64,000 nt of DNA, taken from Antennarius striatus (taxonomy: Eukaryota; Chordata; Actinopteri; Lophiiformes; Antennariidae). The notes below the pieces were generated by a model. That model had not been told where the DNA came from. It searched no databases and worked only from the letters and a program-made list of their open reading frames with translations. The translations under genes and the position numbers were made by a program. Shown here piece by piece: positions 1 through 15,711 of this stretch (position 1 is its first letter; each line of letters opens with the position of its first letter). Location of the stretch: positions 3,330,501 through 3,394,500 of the forward strand of contig NC_090796.1 of NCBI RefSeq assembly GCF_040054535.1, written 5' to 3'.

Positions 1-185
1 TGTAATCGGAATTTATGTTATATTTATTACTGTACTAGAGATCCCATAAACACTGTCACAATAACCCCAGGATGCATTTACCTTCACTGTACTAAACCGT
101 GGGGTTAAAACAGAGTAAATACCAAGTGGCTCTTCCATTTGTATTTGGTGATTTGCTCTGATTATAAGTTGCTATTCCAACTCAG

Positions 186-3100
186 GAGTCGCCCGGAGTC
201 AGACCAGCTGGCTGCTCCCAGCCTGGACAGTGCGTGTGATCTACCCCCTGGTGGCTGTGTTGCTAGGAGCCTGTCTGACTGTGGTGGGACTCTACGGGAG
301 CGTCCTGTCCAGAGCGGTGGTCCTCATGTGGCTGATATCGTCCCTCTCTGCCTTTATCACCTCCACTCTCCTTCTGGAGCCTCTCAAGGTGGACTGAGAC
401 AAGTCTTCTTTATCCAGTTAAACATATTTCCTTGTACTTGTGTAATTTATACACATCTACCTATTCCAGGTGTTTGTGCAGGCCTTAATATACGCAACAC
501 TATGGAGGCCTGTGGACCCAGAGGTGGAGGACCAGCTGGCTATGGAGACTACTGTCGTGAGGACATTCGGAGAGCAAGGCAAAAACGTCCGTCCACCATG
601 TGGGTATGGGCTGCTAAATGCCATAGAAGAGGCCCGAAAAGTCAGGGCTCTGCGATCGCTTATGAGGGTGAGAATAACAACACAAACTTGTGGCAGTTTT
701 AGTTCTTTTTTTGTGAAATAACTTCTCCATCTTTTCTGCAGCACTGTGTGTGCCAGCTGTTATTCCTGCTGCTGTTACTGATGGTGAACTATCACGACAG
801 TGTAGAGCAGAGTCAAGGCAGGCTGCTGCACTCTGCTGTCAGACGCAGCCTTCACACAGCACCCATGGGAGTCCATAACCTCACCTCACTCACAGAGTAA
901 GGACACCACTCATCCTCCTTAACGCCAAAGCAATTCAGGGTAACTAATGCAGACACACACTGGAGAGAAATCCTGAAGCAGTGACCCCCAATCTGAAAAT
1001 CAATCTGAAAACCATTTTAAAGGCAAAAACATATATGTATATGTTGTTGACATTAAAATGGTTTCCAGATTGGCGGCACATGTGCTTCCAAGTTTGAATC
1101 CTTCTCGTTTGGTGTTTGTATGTTCTCACCACGTCTGTGTGGCTGTTCTTTCTCTCCGTTTTCCTCCCACCTCCAAAAACATGCTTTTTAGGTGCATTGA
1201 TCACTCCAAATTGTCCATAGGTGTGAGTGTGTGTGGTTGTTCGTCCTTCACGTGTACCAGTGATAAGCTGCTGTCTCATCTGGGGTGTATCGTACCTTTC
1301 GCCTGTAACCAGTTGAGATAGGCTCCAGCACACCCGTGACCGGCAAGGCACATGAGAGGCTATAGATCATGTCTACAAGAATGGATGGATGGTTTTCAGA
1401 TGCAGATTAGGGTTAATTAGATTATTGTGCACATATAAATTCACTGTGCAACATCAATAACAGCGGTGTGCACCATTGCACTAATTGATTTTCAGTCTGA
1501 TTAAAAATCTATCAAATCTTGCTGTATTCTCTTGTGTTTTCCTTTGACTTCAGCTCTGTGCAGATCTGAAGTCAAAGGAGATGTGGAGATGAAAAAACAT
1601 AATCAGCTGAGTATTTTCAAGATGCGGCATAGTGTAATATCCAAATTGCTGGAGGTGGAGCTTTTTGATAAATGTAAAATGTAGTATGTCATATTCTTCA
1701 GATAAAAAGTAATAAAAGTTGTTAACAAAACAAACAAAATGTCATGACTGTGATATCTGTGCATGACTGATTTTGTACATTAATTTGCTATAGAAACACA
1801 TTTAATTTTCCAAGTTCAAAGAAGAACCCCTGTAGAGAAGTAAAAAAAGATCATTCTGTGCATCGAGTGTCATTCCTGGGCTTATGTTGACTCTCCCTCA
1901 GCTGGTCTGATGCAGAGCTGTGGATCGGTCGTATCTTGGTTCCACACCTATACCAAAGCCCATCATTGCATGTTGTTGGTCTGCCGCGGCTGCAGTACAC
2001 ACAAACGGTCCGTCCCGTGACGAGCATCTTCCTGGGAGACAGCAGATCAACAACACAGCAGCTCTTGACTGATCTGCACATGGCAGACTGGAGTACGCAG
2101 CAGTAAGTGGGTCAACTAAATGTTTAATACCTCAATTCTTCTGTGGTCAATTGGAATAACTCCAATAATGAGGTGTGCTGTCCATTAAAATTCTCAAAAA
2201 TCAAGCAACATATTGAGGTAACATAATGACTTTCAGAAGTCACAATATTCAGCTTATATTATTTAAGACATAGAATACTGCAGTGCTTTATGGACATTCA
2301 TTTTAATTTCAAGAATAATATTTTTTTTGTGTGGTTTCAATTTCATTTTCATTCCAGGTACAAATCTATTTCTATTGACTTCACACACTACCACAGACAG
2401 TCTGGTTTATTTGTGTGTGTGTCCCTAAAAATGCATTGGGTACAGCTGCGGACAGTCACCCCCCTTCTCTCCATACGTCCACTTCACATCCCTTCATCCT
2501 TCTCTGGACTGGATCTGCAGGTGGCGCTTACGGTAACGATCGCTCATCCTTTGAACAGTAGAAGTTAATATGTTTCTTCTCACAAAGAATGGGATCCATT
2601 TTATCTTTGAAATGTTTTTTCTTTACACGGCAGGTCCTTCTTCTCATCTCCGTTCTCCTCATTATGTTTGGAGAATTACGTTTGATGGCAGCTGAGCGCT
2701 CCAAATATCTTTATCAATGCAAACACTGGTTTCAGCTTCTCTTGGCCTTCTTGACTCTGGCGACGGCTATCCTACAGATCTGCTTTCTGTCCCAAGCTGC
2801 TTTTTGTGTTTCCATGGTAAGGAAATATAGCACTGGCTTTGTAGTAGGTGGGTTCAAATCTGCCTGGAGCTTTTATGTGTGGAGTTTGTATGTTCTCCTG
2901 GAGTGTGCATGGGCTTCCTCCCGTCTCCAAAAACATACAGTATTGAGTATTGGTGACTTTAAATTGCATATAGACATGAATGTAAGTGTGACTGGTTGTT
3001 TTTCTTTCATGTCACCCAGTGACAAACATACCAGGTTATATACTTGTATCATGCCCATTGTCAGAAATGTTAGGCTCTATAGCCACTCCGTGACCTGTTA

Positions 3101-4412
3101 AGAAAGAAGAATGAATGAAAAAGTCTATATTGAGTCTAGCAGATGTTATGGCTCATGCTATTTAGGTACTGACTGCAGTCTATTTGTGTCTGTGCCATTT
3201 AGCTTCGATCAGACCCAGACAACAGTACCCACTTCCATAGAGCTGCCGTTCTGGCACAGAAATGTTCTCAGTGTGCAGCTATTCTGCTCACTCTGCAAGC
3301 TTTAAAGGTGAAGTAAAGCTCTAGTTTACATTATACCAATTTTTTCAATGTGAATTCTTTTCCATTGATGTGTCAGTGTGTGTTCCAGTTGCTGAGAACC
3401 TTGAGGTTTGTTCGAAAGTGGGTAGTCTTCGGTAGAATGCTGCAGAGAGCTTGGAGGGAGCTATGGGCCCTTACTTTCCTACTGCTGATACTTCTGCTGC
3501 TCTGCATTCACCTTGGAAATGTGGTATGAGGAGAAAGATCGGACAGATAAAACATTTACATTTAAGAAGAATGCATTAATGTAAAATGCATTTGACAGGT
3601 TTCTGCCTTTGTTCCAGCTCTTCTCTCAATCAGTGGACGGTTTCCTGTCATTACGTCAGACGGGTGTCTCGGTGTTGTCCATGCTGAGTGGTCGGACGGT
3701 TCTCCGAAGAGTGTGCCAGGTCCATCCATACCTGGGCCCTCTCTACGGGCTGCTGCTGATGGGGGGGAGTGTTTGGCTCTTGGCCAGGTTCTGTGGAGCT
3801 GTTCTTATCTATACATACAGGTACAACGTGTATGTGAGTGTGTGTGGTAACAGTTCTGTTGCATGTCATTAATATATGTCATATATCATGAAATATAATG
3901 ACATACTAATTAATATCCCCACCTATATATTTGAATAAGCTCACTTGAAAAGTCTCACGCTGTCACACTGTCACCAACTCCACCCACTACCTGTCAATCA
4001 AGCATCCAACCAATCATGGCGCATCTGCCAGAAGGGATCACGTGAACAATATAGAGTAAGGCTGTTAGGAGAATAAATAACTATACATGCATCTCCCTCT
4101 TAACATAATTTTAGAGTGTCATAACTGTTCCAACAATTTTCATGTTTTTGAGAAAAAAGTCCAAACAGCAGGAGCGAAATAGAAACGGGTAACAATTTCT
4201 GAGTGTCCAGCTATGGTTTCCGTTTGGAATGAGACAATCGATGTAGTGTCCAAAATGCTCCTCGGGCATCTGACAAAAACGCTCTTTAAGTAACTACATA
4301 CAGTTGTGTTCATGTAGTCAGCTAACAGAGCTATCACTTCTCTAAAATGTCTTTTCCACTTGCTCTTTTGACAGATGCCTTTTCCTTTAACGTTAGCGTT
4401 AACGTTAGTTCC

Positions 4413-4501
<89 letters not shown>

Positions 4502-6885
4502 GTTTTATTTATATAGCATTTAATCATGGCAACAGACATTTCAAAGCGCTTTAACAGACAGAGAAACCCAACTGAACCCTCCAGAGCAAGCATAAACCAC
4601 AGTGGCAGGGAAAAACTTCCTCGATGAGGAAGAAAATGTCACCACTAGTTATCTTTCTTTCTCCAGTTAACCTGCTGACATTCATCTACGGCTTTGCAGT
4701 GCCCACCCAGCGCAATCCATGATTTGCCAACACAATGTTATTACGACACCACATTTATTTTCTACTACGTTGGGTGCGCTTGGTTTACAATCCCAATACA
4801 TTTGTTTTCATATGTTTGGTATGAAGTCTGATATTATTGTTTTATCTTGGAATTCCCACAAGTTCCCACTAGTTAAATTATTATATTTATCTAACATGTC
4901 TGTTACATATTTATATGAATTTATGTGAGCTATGCATCAATTATTGGGCACCAAGATTAGTTTCTTATTGTATTTAGTTGTATTTCACACAGGAGAATAG
5001 TTGGAACAGTGGCTCTGCTAACCTGATGATGTGGAAAAAGTCAAAGAAAGTTTGACAGAGAAATGCAATCAAAATTAATGCACAACTACATGGTAATGTT
5101 TTGGTGATGGGGGAACGTTTGCAAGACCAGGGGGGAGGCCATGACAACACCACACAGACAATCCCAGATCCTCAAGGGGATTTGAACTCCTCTCACTGCT
5201 AGGCAACAGTGATAAGCTCCATACAATTGTGGCACCATGTCACAAATCAATTGGATGAATAATTATGTCTAAGTTGGGGTGCTATTAGAAATAAGGGTGT
5301 AACTAAAATGAAAGTGTTATCTGACAAAAAAATTCACGTTTGCCCGTAGGGATCACCAAACGTTTTAACAAACATCAGTGGATTTACTGTGGCTTGCTGT
5401 AAGTCAAAGGATGAGTAAAATCATCGTGGATCATCTTCTGTGCACCCAGAGAAATCTATCAAATAACTTATCAGATGTTCAGTGTGGACTTAAGTGATGC
5501 TAGGCTAGCTGACATTCACACTGGCAGCCATCCCACAAGTATTGTGACATGAAACATTCACCATTGGTTCTAAACGTAATGTCCTGTAATGGTTTTATCT
5601 GCTTCTTGCCCTCCCACTTTCGGGGCCAAAATGTAGCAATTCCATCTTTTTTCCAATGATTATGGTAAATTCATTATTATTACTATTTATATTTCCAAGA
5701 GCTTTTAATTTTTAATAAAGGAGGTTTCATCCCAACTATTGCTTTGTTTTAAGGGCAGAGCAAGCGGCGCTGTACCGTCCAGCTGCTGAACCTCAGGACT
5801 ACGAGATGGTGGAATTCTTTATCAAGAGACTCAAACTGTGGATGGGACTCACCAAAGCTAAAGAGGTACCTGTTGCATTTGTAGTGGTGCGTGTCATTGG
5901 AAGACCACAGCCAATGAGAAAATTCCAAGTCAATAGCTGCTTCTGACTTCACATATTTTCTTTGTAGTTCAGACACAGGGTGAAGTTTGAAGGAATGGAC
6001 ATCCCCCCTTCTCGATCTTCACAAGAATCCATCCTCTCCACTTTGCCTTCCACCTTCCCCTCTTCCCATTCTTCTTCCCTGTCATCCACAGTTTTATCTC
6101 CACGCCCCCTGTCCTCTGCTCTCTCTGTGAAGTCTGACGACTCATCAGTGTCTGAGCCTGAGTCTGGGTTTGATGTCCAGCCCTACCTGGACCGCCTCCT
6201 TCCCAGTGTCACCACAATGCTATCTCATTTTGATGAAGTCAATCACGTTATCGAGGAGATTCACAACCTGGAAATTAAACTGGAAGAAGCTCAGACACTG
6301 AGAAAGAAGAGGAGGATCATCAAAAAGGACAAACATGCAACAACCTTAGGAGGGCGAACAAATTCCAAGGAACAAGTAGGGGAAGAAAGGGAATCAGAAG
6401 ATGTTAGAAACAGGAAAACAAGTTTTCTTTACCCAAAGCCACGAGTGTCACTTCTGTCATCATTTTCTTTCACTCCTACCACACTTTACATCTCTCCTGC
6501 ATCAGTCTGCATCGCTCCTCATTCATGTCGCACCCACTCAGAGTCAGAATTAGCATCACTCCAGCGACAGGTATCCAGCAACAATAACACTTGTGTCAAG
6601 CATGTGTCTGAGAGTCATGGTTTGCATCCTGCAGGATCTCCTTCATTTGGAAGGTTCCCTAGGAGAAGAGCTTGGCATTCTGGGAGCTCTCATTCAGCTG
6701 ATGCAGCTCAGAGGATCTTATTGGCTCAAGGCGGACTTGCTGCATGTGGTAACGGTGGTGAAAGTCTTGCATGTATTAACACCAGACCATTAAGTGTAGA
6801 AGGGGTAAGAAGGCGTATTAGTGATGGAGTCCCTGTGAAGAGGAAGGCTTGGATTGCTGAAGGATCAGAGACTGAACAAGACTAA
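186..6885 (+). CDS. pkd1: Polycystin-1, 3' portion (last 11 coding exons; gene starts upstream of window)
   Basis: Exons read from splice sites and continuous frame: 186-388, 470-667, 742-896, 1902-2102, 2358-2532, 2634-2816, 3203-3307, 3389-3523, 3618-3820, 5754-5865, 5968-6885 (TAA). Polycystin-1 is a large multi-pass receptor of primary cilia and membranes that pairs with the TRP channel polycystin-2. The product here holds hydrophobic helices (two in the first exon, others in the exons at 742, 2634, 3389 and 3618) and an extracellular loop between helices from the exons at 742-2532. The tail is the strongest evidence: KRLKLWMGLTKAKEF followed by FRHRVKFEGMD and PSRSS closely matches my recollection of the vertebrate PKD1 tail. 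A charged coiled-coil candidate follows at about residues 71-115 of the last exon. The ectodomain, GPS and PLAT regions lie off the window. A pkd1 paralogue (1a versus 1b) cannot be separated here. Confidence 0.9.
1062..1395 (+). repeat. V-SINE, diverged copy in pkd1 intron
   Basis: It contains the V-SINE-like central block (GGTGTTTGTATGTTCTC, then a CCTCCCACCTCCAAAAACATG motif), a GATAGGCTCCAGCACACCCG tail and a terminal GGATGGATGG run. The tRNA-like head is degraded. Inserted in the 1-kb intron between coding exons 742-896 and 1902-2102. Confidence 0.75.
2840..3122 (+). repeat. V-SINE, diverged copy in pkd1 intron
   Basis: It shares the order of motifs with the other V-SINEs: GTGTGGAGTTTGTATGTTCTC, then CTTCCTCCCGTCTCCAAAAACATA, then a GTGACCTG tail and a short GAATGAATG run. 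It fills most of the intron between exons 2634-2816 and 3203-3307. Confidence 0.7.
3821..5753 (+). other. pkd1 penultimate intron with repeats
   Basis: This 1.9-kb intron is far longer than its neighbours. About 3922-4990 resembles a second copy at 58910-59500: 3922-3968 matches 58910-58955, and 4828-4882 shares an AAGTCTGATATTATTG stretch with 59296 onward. A reverse-oriented SINE with an (ATCA)n tail sits inside it at 4415-4640. From about 4990 to 5753 I see nothing recognisable. Confidence 0.6.
4415..4640 (-). repeat. (ATCA)n array plus SINE, reverse orientation
   Basis: A nearly pure ATCA tandem run (4415-4501) is followed by a segment with TTTATTTATATAGCATTT and TTTCAAAGCGCTTTAACAG. This matches the copies at 37063-37255 (same strand) and 40169-40310 (opposite strand). 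The ATCA run is best read as the 3' tail of this SINE on the minus strand. Confidence 0.7.
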
Positions 6886-7106
6886 CCATATGTTTGTATT
6901 GGATGCAAATTTGATCCTGCTAATTTATTTACAGCAAAACACGTTTTTCAAACTTGTGTAATCACAAAGATGTGGTATTTACAAGTCAGGAAAACAGAGT
7001 GAAAGATTATTTTTGGTCTCCTTCACAAATCTTCCCATGAACTTTAACTGGTTCACAACTCAGCAGCTCATATAATCACCAAAATCCCCTCCATTCATCA
7101 CATCAC
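6886..7106 (+). other. pkd1 3' untranslated region (proximal part)
   Basis: AT-rich sequence directly after the pkd1 stop. I find no AATAAA before the LINE fragment begins. The first good signal is at 7960-7965, so the mature 3' UTR may run through the LINE. Confidence 0.45.
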
Positions 7107-7890
7107 TCTTCTTCTTCTTCCTTGGGCTTTTCTCTTCAGGGGTCACCACAGAGAATCAGTTGCCTCCATCTAACCCTGTCTTCTGCATCCTCTTCTCTCA
7201 CACCAACTACCTCCATGTCCTCCCTCATTACATCCATAAACCTCCTCTTTGGTCTTCCTCTAGGCCTCCTGCCTGGCAGTTCAAAACTCAGCATCCTTCT
7301 ACCAATATATTCACTATCTCTCCTCTGGACATGTCCACACCATCTCAGTCTGGCCTCTCTGACTTTATCTCCAGAACCTCTAACATGTGCTGTCCCTCTG
7401 ATGTACTCATTCCTGATCCTATCCATCCTGGTCACTCCCAGAGAGAACCTCAGCATCTTCATCTCTGCTACCTCCAGCTCTGTCTCCTGTCTTTTCCTCA
7501 GTGACACTGTCTCTAGACCAAACAACATCGCTGGTCTCACCACAGTTTTGTACACCTTTTCTATTCATTTTAGCTGAAACTCTTCTATCACACATCACAC
7601 CTGACACTTTCCTCCACCCGTTCCATCCTGCCTGTACATGCTTCTTCGCCTCCTTTCCACACTCTCAATTGCTCTGGACTGTTGACCCTAAATACTTAAA
7701 ATCCTCCACCTTCTTGATCTCTTCTCCCTGTAACCTCACTCTTCCACTTGGGTCCCTCTCATTCACATACATGTACTCTGTCTTATGGCGGCTAACCTTC
7801 ATTCCTCTCCTTTCCTGGACAAACCTCCACTTCTCTAGCTTCTCCTCCACCTGTTCCCTGCTCTCACTACAGATCACAACATCACTCCTG
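7107..7890 (-). mobile_element. RTE/Expander-like LINE fragment (3' end of reverse transcriptase ORF)
   Basis: Read on the minus strand it encodes the C-terminal part of an RTE-clade reverse transcriptase, with VEDFKYLGS, a [14 protein letters not shown] segment and [18 protein letters not shown], ending near the motif GGGGTCACCACAGAGAATCA. The frame is broken, so it is dead. It is truncated on its 5' side at about 7890, where sequence similarity to the longer copy at 44.9-48.5 kb stops. It may be transcribed as part of the pkd1 3' UTR. Confidence 0.85.
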
Positions 7891-7959
7891 TACTGTATTA
7901 ACAACCTGTAAGAACTTTCTTTTCTTTAAAATGAAATAAGTTTAAAATAAGTTTCTCCC

Positions 7960-7965
7960 AATAAA
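7960..7965 (+). promoter_or_regulatory. Candidate poly(A) signal for pkd1
   Basis: AATAAA, the first one seen downstream of the pkd1 stop, about 1.07 kb away and just past the LINE fragment. Use is inferred. Confidence 0.35.
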
Positions 7966-8214
7966 ATTAACTTTAATGCATCTGCTAGAAATATAAACAA
8001 TATGTGTCCAGTGTGTATTCTTTAAGTTTATGTGAATTAATAAGACAGTAAGACTTGTAGAAATATATGAAGAATAAAAAGAAGAAGAAAGAACATTAGT
8101 CATCCCCTTGAGGAATTAATTTTTTTGGGAAAAAGAAAAATGGAAAATTAATGACTTTAGCATAGATGCAGTCATTACATGGGTTTGAAGTATTTATCTG
8201 AATATACAGTATGT

Positions 8215-8691
8215 ACAAAACCCATAACCAGTGAAGTTGGCACATTGTGGAAATTGTAAATTTAAAAAAAAGGTCTTAAACTTATTGACAATTTACTTAT
8301 GCGTTTGTTCTCCAAGTGGTGGCCCTTGCCCCATCCTTATTTGTGAATGACTCAGCATTTCAGGGAAGCTACCTTTATGTCCAATAATGGCACCACATGT
8401 TCCCAAGTTGCCTGTTCATCTTTGGGATGTTCCAAATAAGTGTTTGATGAGCATTACTCATCTTTCTCAGTCTTTTTTGCCACTTGTGTCATCTTTTTTG
8501 AAACATGTTGCAGTCATCAAATTCTAAATGAGATATTATTTTCAAATAATAATAAAGTATATCAGTTCAAACATTACGTATCTTGTCTTTGCTGTGTATA
8601 TCCAATTGAATATAGGTTCAAAGGGATCTGCAAATCACTATATTCTGTTTTTATTTACAATTTACAAACATTCTAACTTCCCTGGTTTTGT
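8215..8691. mobile_element. Non-autonomous DNA transposon with long imperfect terminal inverted repeats
   Basis: The left end (ACAAAACCCATAACCAGTG, then AAGTTGGCACATTGTGG...ATTGTAAAT) is matched by the reverse complement of the right end (ACAAAACCAGGGAAGTTAG...ATTGTAAAT), giving imperfect inverted repeats of about 45 bp. The interior resembles a common teleost element but has no intact ORF. I do not assign a superfamily. Confidence 0.6.
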
Positions 8692-9092
8692 TTTATACAT
8701 CAGATGATGGCTTTCAGTGAGGTCTTTTTGGTTCCAAGATGACACAAATAAAATGACAACACATAAATATAATAGAAACTAAAATGAATAACAATAAAAT
8801 CTGAGTTTTGGTCGACGCCAAAGTTGCACAAGTGCTTTTTTTGCATTTATGCACTGAACAAGTAGAACTAAATACAAAAAAAGACAAAAGAAGAAGCAAT
8901 CAACTTAATAGGTCTCTTATTTATTAAAATGCTTGAGTCATTAAAACTGCATACTTAACAGCAGAAAACATTTCAATAAATTTGACTAAAAGTGGAGAAA
9001 AAAATGCCTCTTGCCCAGCTATGATTGGCTACAGCAGACCCTTGACTGGCAAGGCAGAAAAGTGGTTTTGCCAGTCAAGGGTCAAAATAGAA

Positions 9093-9290
9093 TCCATCCA
9101 TCCATCCATCCATGCATGCATCCATCCATCCATCCATCTATCCATCCACCCATTCATCCATCCATCCATCCATGCATCCATCCATCCATCAATCCATCCA
9201 TCCATTTTGTAATCACTGCTTTATCCACTGTCGCGGGTCACAGGGGGCTGGAGCCTATCCCAGCCGACTCAGGGTGTAAGGCTGGGAATG
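9093..9290 (-). repeat. (ATCC)n array joined to a SINE/LINE 3' tail
   Basis: A run of CATC units with a few variant units (9093-9208) is followed by GGAGCCTATCCCAGCCGACT. This is the reverse complement of the GATAGGCTCCAGC tail of fish V-SINE/L2-type elements, so the array is the 3' tail of a minus-strand copy. Confidence 0.65.
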
Positions 9291-10734
9291 TCACGTTAGA
9301 TGAACTGCTTTAGTACATACCTAGAATAACTACCAAACCCTAAAAACATTTGATGTGAAAAGAAAAGCATCAATACTTCAGCTTTTTTTTGTTTTGTTTA
9401 TTTTTAACATAAAAATACACGAGTCCATGTGACATCATGGCTGATATTTAATTGTTTTTCACTGCTTGTTGAGCTGTAAATGAATTAAGTTTGCCAACAA
9501 ATGCTTAAGCATATGCTGAATGGGTGACAGAAAAATGCTTTAGTGGTTTACATCATTTCTTGTCACTGAAAAATATTTAATGCATATTTTTAATCTTAAC
9601 TATTGTTAATTGTTTTCATAAAGATGCATAATCTGATCACACAAAATGCCAAATGTTATGTTCAATTCATGGAAAAACCAGCTAATTAATTTTTCTTATG
9701 AAAAATTGCTTTGGCTCTACTGTAATCTGATATTAGAGACTTACGTCCTTTTGCTTGAAACGTTCCTGAGCGTGCCGGCCGTTTGTAAAAGCAGTTATGT
9801 AATGTTAATGTTTTTACCAGGACCCTGTGGATGCTTTTACTAAATAAATGCCTAAAGCTGACAACTGACAATATTGTCAGAAAATTGCTGTTAATTTCAT
9901 TTCTTCACATTTAATTTAGAACAGAAAATCCTTCATATAGTCCCAATGATGTTTGTTATTTTTAATATGTTTACTTCAGATAGCACAGTGGTGCACATTC
10001 CATCTTTTTTTTAGTTGATATCTAAAGGAAAAGACCTTGATTTAAGAGTAAACACATGATATTAGCAGCAAACACCTTAATCACTAAGGCACATGCAAAG
10101 GTGACTGATTAGGAGTCCATTTAAGATTAAAACACATTTTAATGTGTGATATGTTTGACTTTAATGCACATGGAAAATGTATAGAAATGTCAAAGGCATA
10201 CCTGTACTCAGTTTCAGTTTAATTTTTTTTCCAGTTAATAATGATGTTGATTGTCAGGTCTTCATGACCTGCTGATAAGATAACTTAAACCCTGTGCTAA
10301 CACTCACCTGAGGGCACAAAAGGATCCAAGATAATGAATTAAGATGTATTAACATTCAATAGGTCTTAACATTGTTCAAGTCATGTTTGACAGTTAACAG
10401 CAGTAGCAGCCTAAATGTTAATGACTTTTCTCAAATCGTTCCAAAATGTGAAAAAAATATCATACTGTAAAATGCATGTGCCACAAATGTAAACCAGTTC
10501 AAATTTTTCAAATGATTATTAAAATGGATTTTATGGGGTAATTCATCGACAATGATGGTTTAGACTAGAGCATTAAACTTTCCATGCTGTGATGATCATG
10601 GGAATGTTTTGTACAATAATGCCAATGTTTAGATTTGACAAGCATGATTTATTAGTGATAAACTGGCAGCAGTCAGGAGTGTCATGGACAACTGGGTGGA
10701 ATGCCTCTGATGCTCCTGGTCAATGGCAAGACCA

Positions 10735-10930
10735 GGCCATGGGTACCGTTGTTTGTCTCACAGGAGGAGGTCTTGGGTTCAATCCCACCCGAGGCCTTTC
10801 TGTGTGGACTTTGACATGTTCTCCTGATGTCTATGTGGGTTCTCTTCAAGTACTCGGGCTTGTACCGACCTCCAAACAACATAAAACGTAGTGAATGTTA
10901 TGCCCTACAATGAACTGGTGTGTCATCAAC
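10735..10930 (+). repeat. V-SINE fragment
   Basis: Contains a tRNA B-box-like GGGTTCAATCC followed by TGTGTGGACTTTGACATGTTCTC, the V-SINE central region, with degraded 3' end. Confidence 0.6.
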
Positions 10931-11643
10931 AGTGTTCCCCTCCTCCTACCCACAGACAGCTGGAATGTACAGTAGGTTGAGCAAATTAATTAATTTTCCC
11001 TTTGTTGATTGCAGATAGATTTTTTTATACATTCATGATAATGTAGACATACAATTCAAAATCTGATACAGACATTTGTTCCACATGGATTCTTCACTTC
11101 ATACTGCAAAAGTATGTTACTTCCACTGGGAGTAACTATTTTAAGTCAATGAAAGTAAATTGCATTGTCAGCTCAGTTTATTGGCATCATTTTTGTTTTT
11201 TGATGACAAAGATAATAGCCAATAGCCAATACTTATAAATGTGCAGACCTAATTTCAGACCTAATTTTCTTTTATCATAACACTATCACGTATAATATGG
11301 CAAATTCCCAAAAACTAAATCACTAATGTTTGATAATAAAGCACTAGTGTGTTTCACAGTGTATATGAGATAAATATAGCTGTAAAAGGAAACATTTAAG
11401 GAGGAAAAATGCATAAATTGGCAGATTTATTTATAGTGGACCATCAATTTTTATTAAAAAATATTCATGTCACCTTTTGACTTTGCTAGAAGAACCTTTA
11501 TGAATGCTATTATTGGTCAACCATTCAACAGGGACACAAACAGAACTCCACTCTGCAGTTATGCAAACTTTTTTTTCAAAAATGTGCTTCCCTTCTTTCA
11601 ATAATACAATTGACATTGTTATAAGGTCAGTGATTACTTGGTC

Positions 11644-11687
11644 CATTACTTATCTTATCGCTTGAATGTGTGTGCATTACTTATCTT
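11644..11687 (+). promoter_or_regulatory. Duplicated GATA-type motif upstream of pepsinogen
   Basis: The 13-mer CATTACTTATCTT occurs at 11644-11656 and again at 11675-11687, 31 bp apart. Each contains AAGATAAG on the opposite strand, a perfect WGATAR core. GATA4/GATA6 are known activators of gastric genes, so these are plausible binding sites 30-75 bp upstream of the TATA box. Binding is inferred. Confidence 0.45.
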
Positions 11688-11716
11688 TATGTAACGGTGA
11701 AATCTCTGCCCACCTG

Positions 11717-11725
11717 TATAAAAGG
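11717..11725 (+). promoter_or_regulatory. TATA box of the pepsinogen gene
   Basis: TATAAAAGG, 200 bp upstream of the start codon. It predicts a transcription start near 11747 in GCACTCAGG, which would place a short non-coding exon ending at 11769. Confidence 0.75.
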
Positions 11726-11747
11726 GGATCCCTGACTGTCTGTAGGC

Positions 11748-11769
11748 ACTCAGGTTTTGGACTCTACAG
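11748..11769 (+). other. Probable non-coding first exon of pepsinogen
   Basis: Sequence from the predicted start site to a consensus donor (CTACAG|GTGAGT at 11769/11770). A matching acceptor (CCCACAG at 11890-11896) lies 20 bp before the ATG. The start position is an estimate from the TATA box. Confidence 0.5.
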
Positions 11770-11916
11770 GTGAGTATACAACAGAACCATTAGAAGAACA
11801 TATTTCTCACATAGCCATTACGATTTTTTCTGTAATGTCAATGACCAAAATTGAGAAAGTTTGATTCTGCCAGACTGAATTGATTTCTTCCCACAGTTGA
11901 CGGTTCAACAGAGACA

Positions 11917-15567
<3,651 letters not shown>

Positions 15568-15705
15568 TAAACCTGAGGCAACCTTTTGCGAGAACATTTG
15601 CAATTATAATATATGTTAGTAAATATTAGAATTTCATTTTGTCTATGATGGATGACGGATGATGCTTGAGAATCCAATCATGTCCTTTTCCTGCAAATTA
15701 AATCC

Positions 15706-15711
15706 AATAAA
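15706..15711 (+). promoter_or_regulatory. Poly(A) signal of pepsinogen
   Basis: AATAAA 139 bp after the stop codon, giving a short 3' UTR typical of an abundant secretory mRNA. Confidence 0.7.

Larger units (their letters stand above)
8692..11640. other. Intergenic AT-rich spacer
   Basis: No gene recognised. It holds an (ATCC)n-tailed repeat piece at 9093-9290, a V-SINE fragment at 10735-10930 and otherwise AT-rich unique-looking sequence. Short ORFs here show no homology I recognise. Confidence 0.5.

Noticed and set aside
4415..4501. Regular tandem array that might be taken for a CRISPR or satellite
   Set aside because: It is a 4-bp ATCA run forming the tail of a SINE, with no spacers and in a vertebrate genome.
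7122..7577. + strand ORFs of 114-151 codons across the Expander fragments (also at 44977, 45438, 47532)
   Set aside because: They are antisense frames of the LINE; the reverse transcriptase motifs are on the minus strand.
6886..11640. tsc2, the gene that lies tail-to-tail with PKD1 in mammals
   Set aside because: No minus-strand exon resembling tuberin was seen between pkd1 and pepsinogen.
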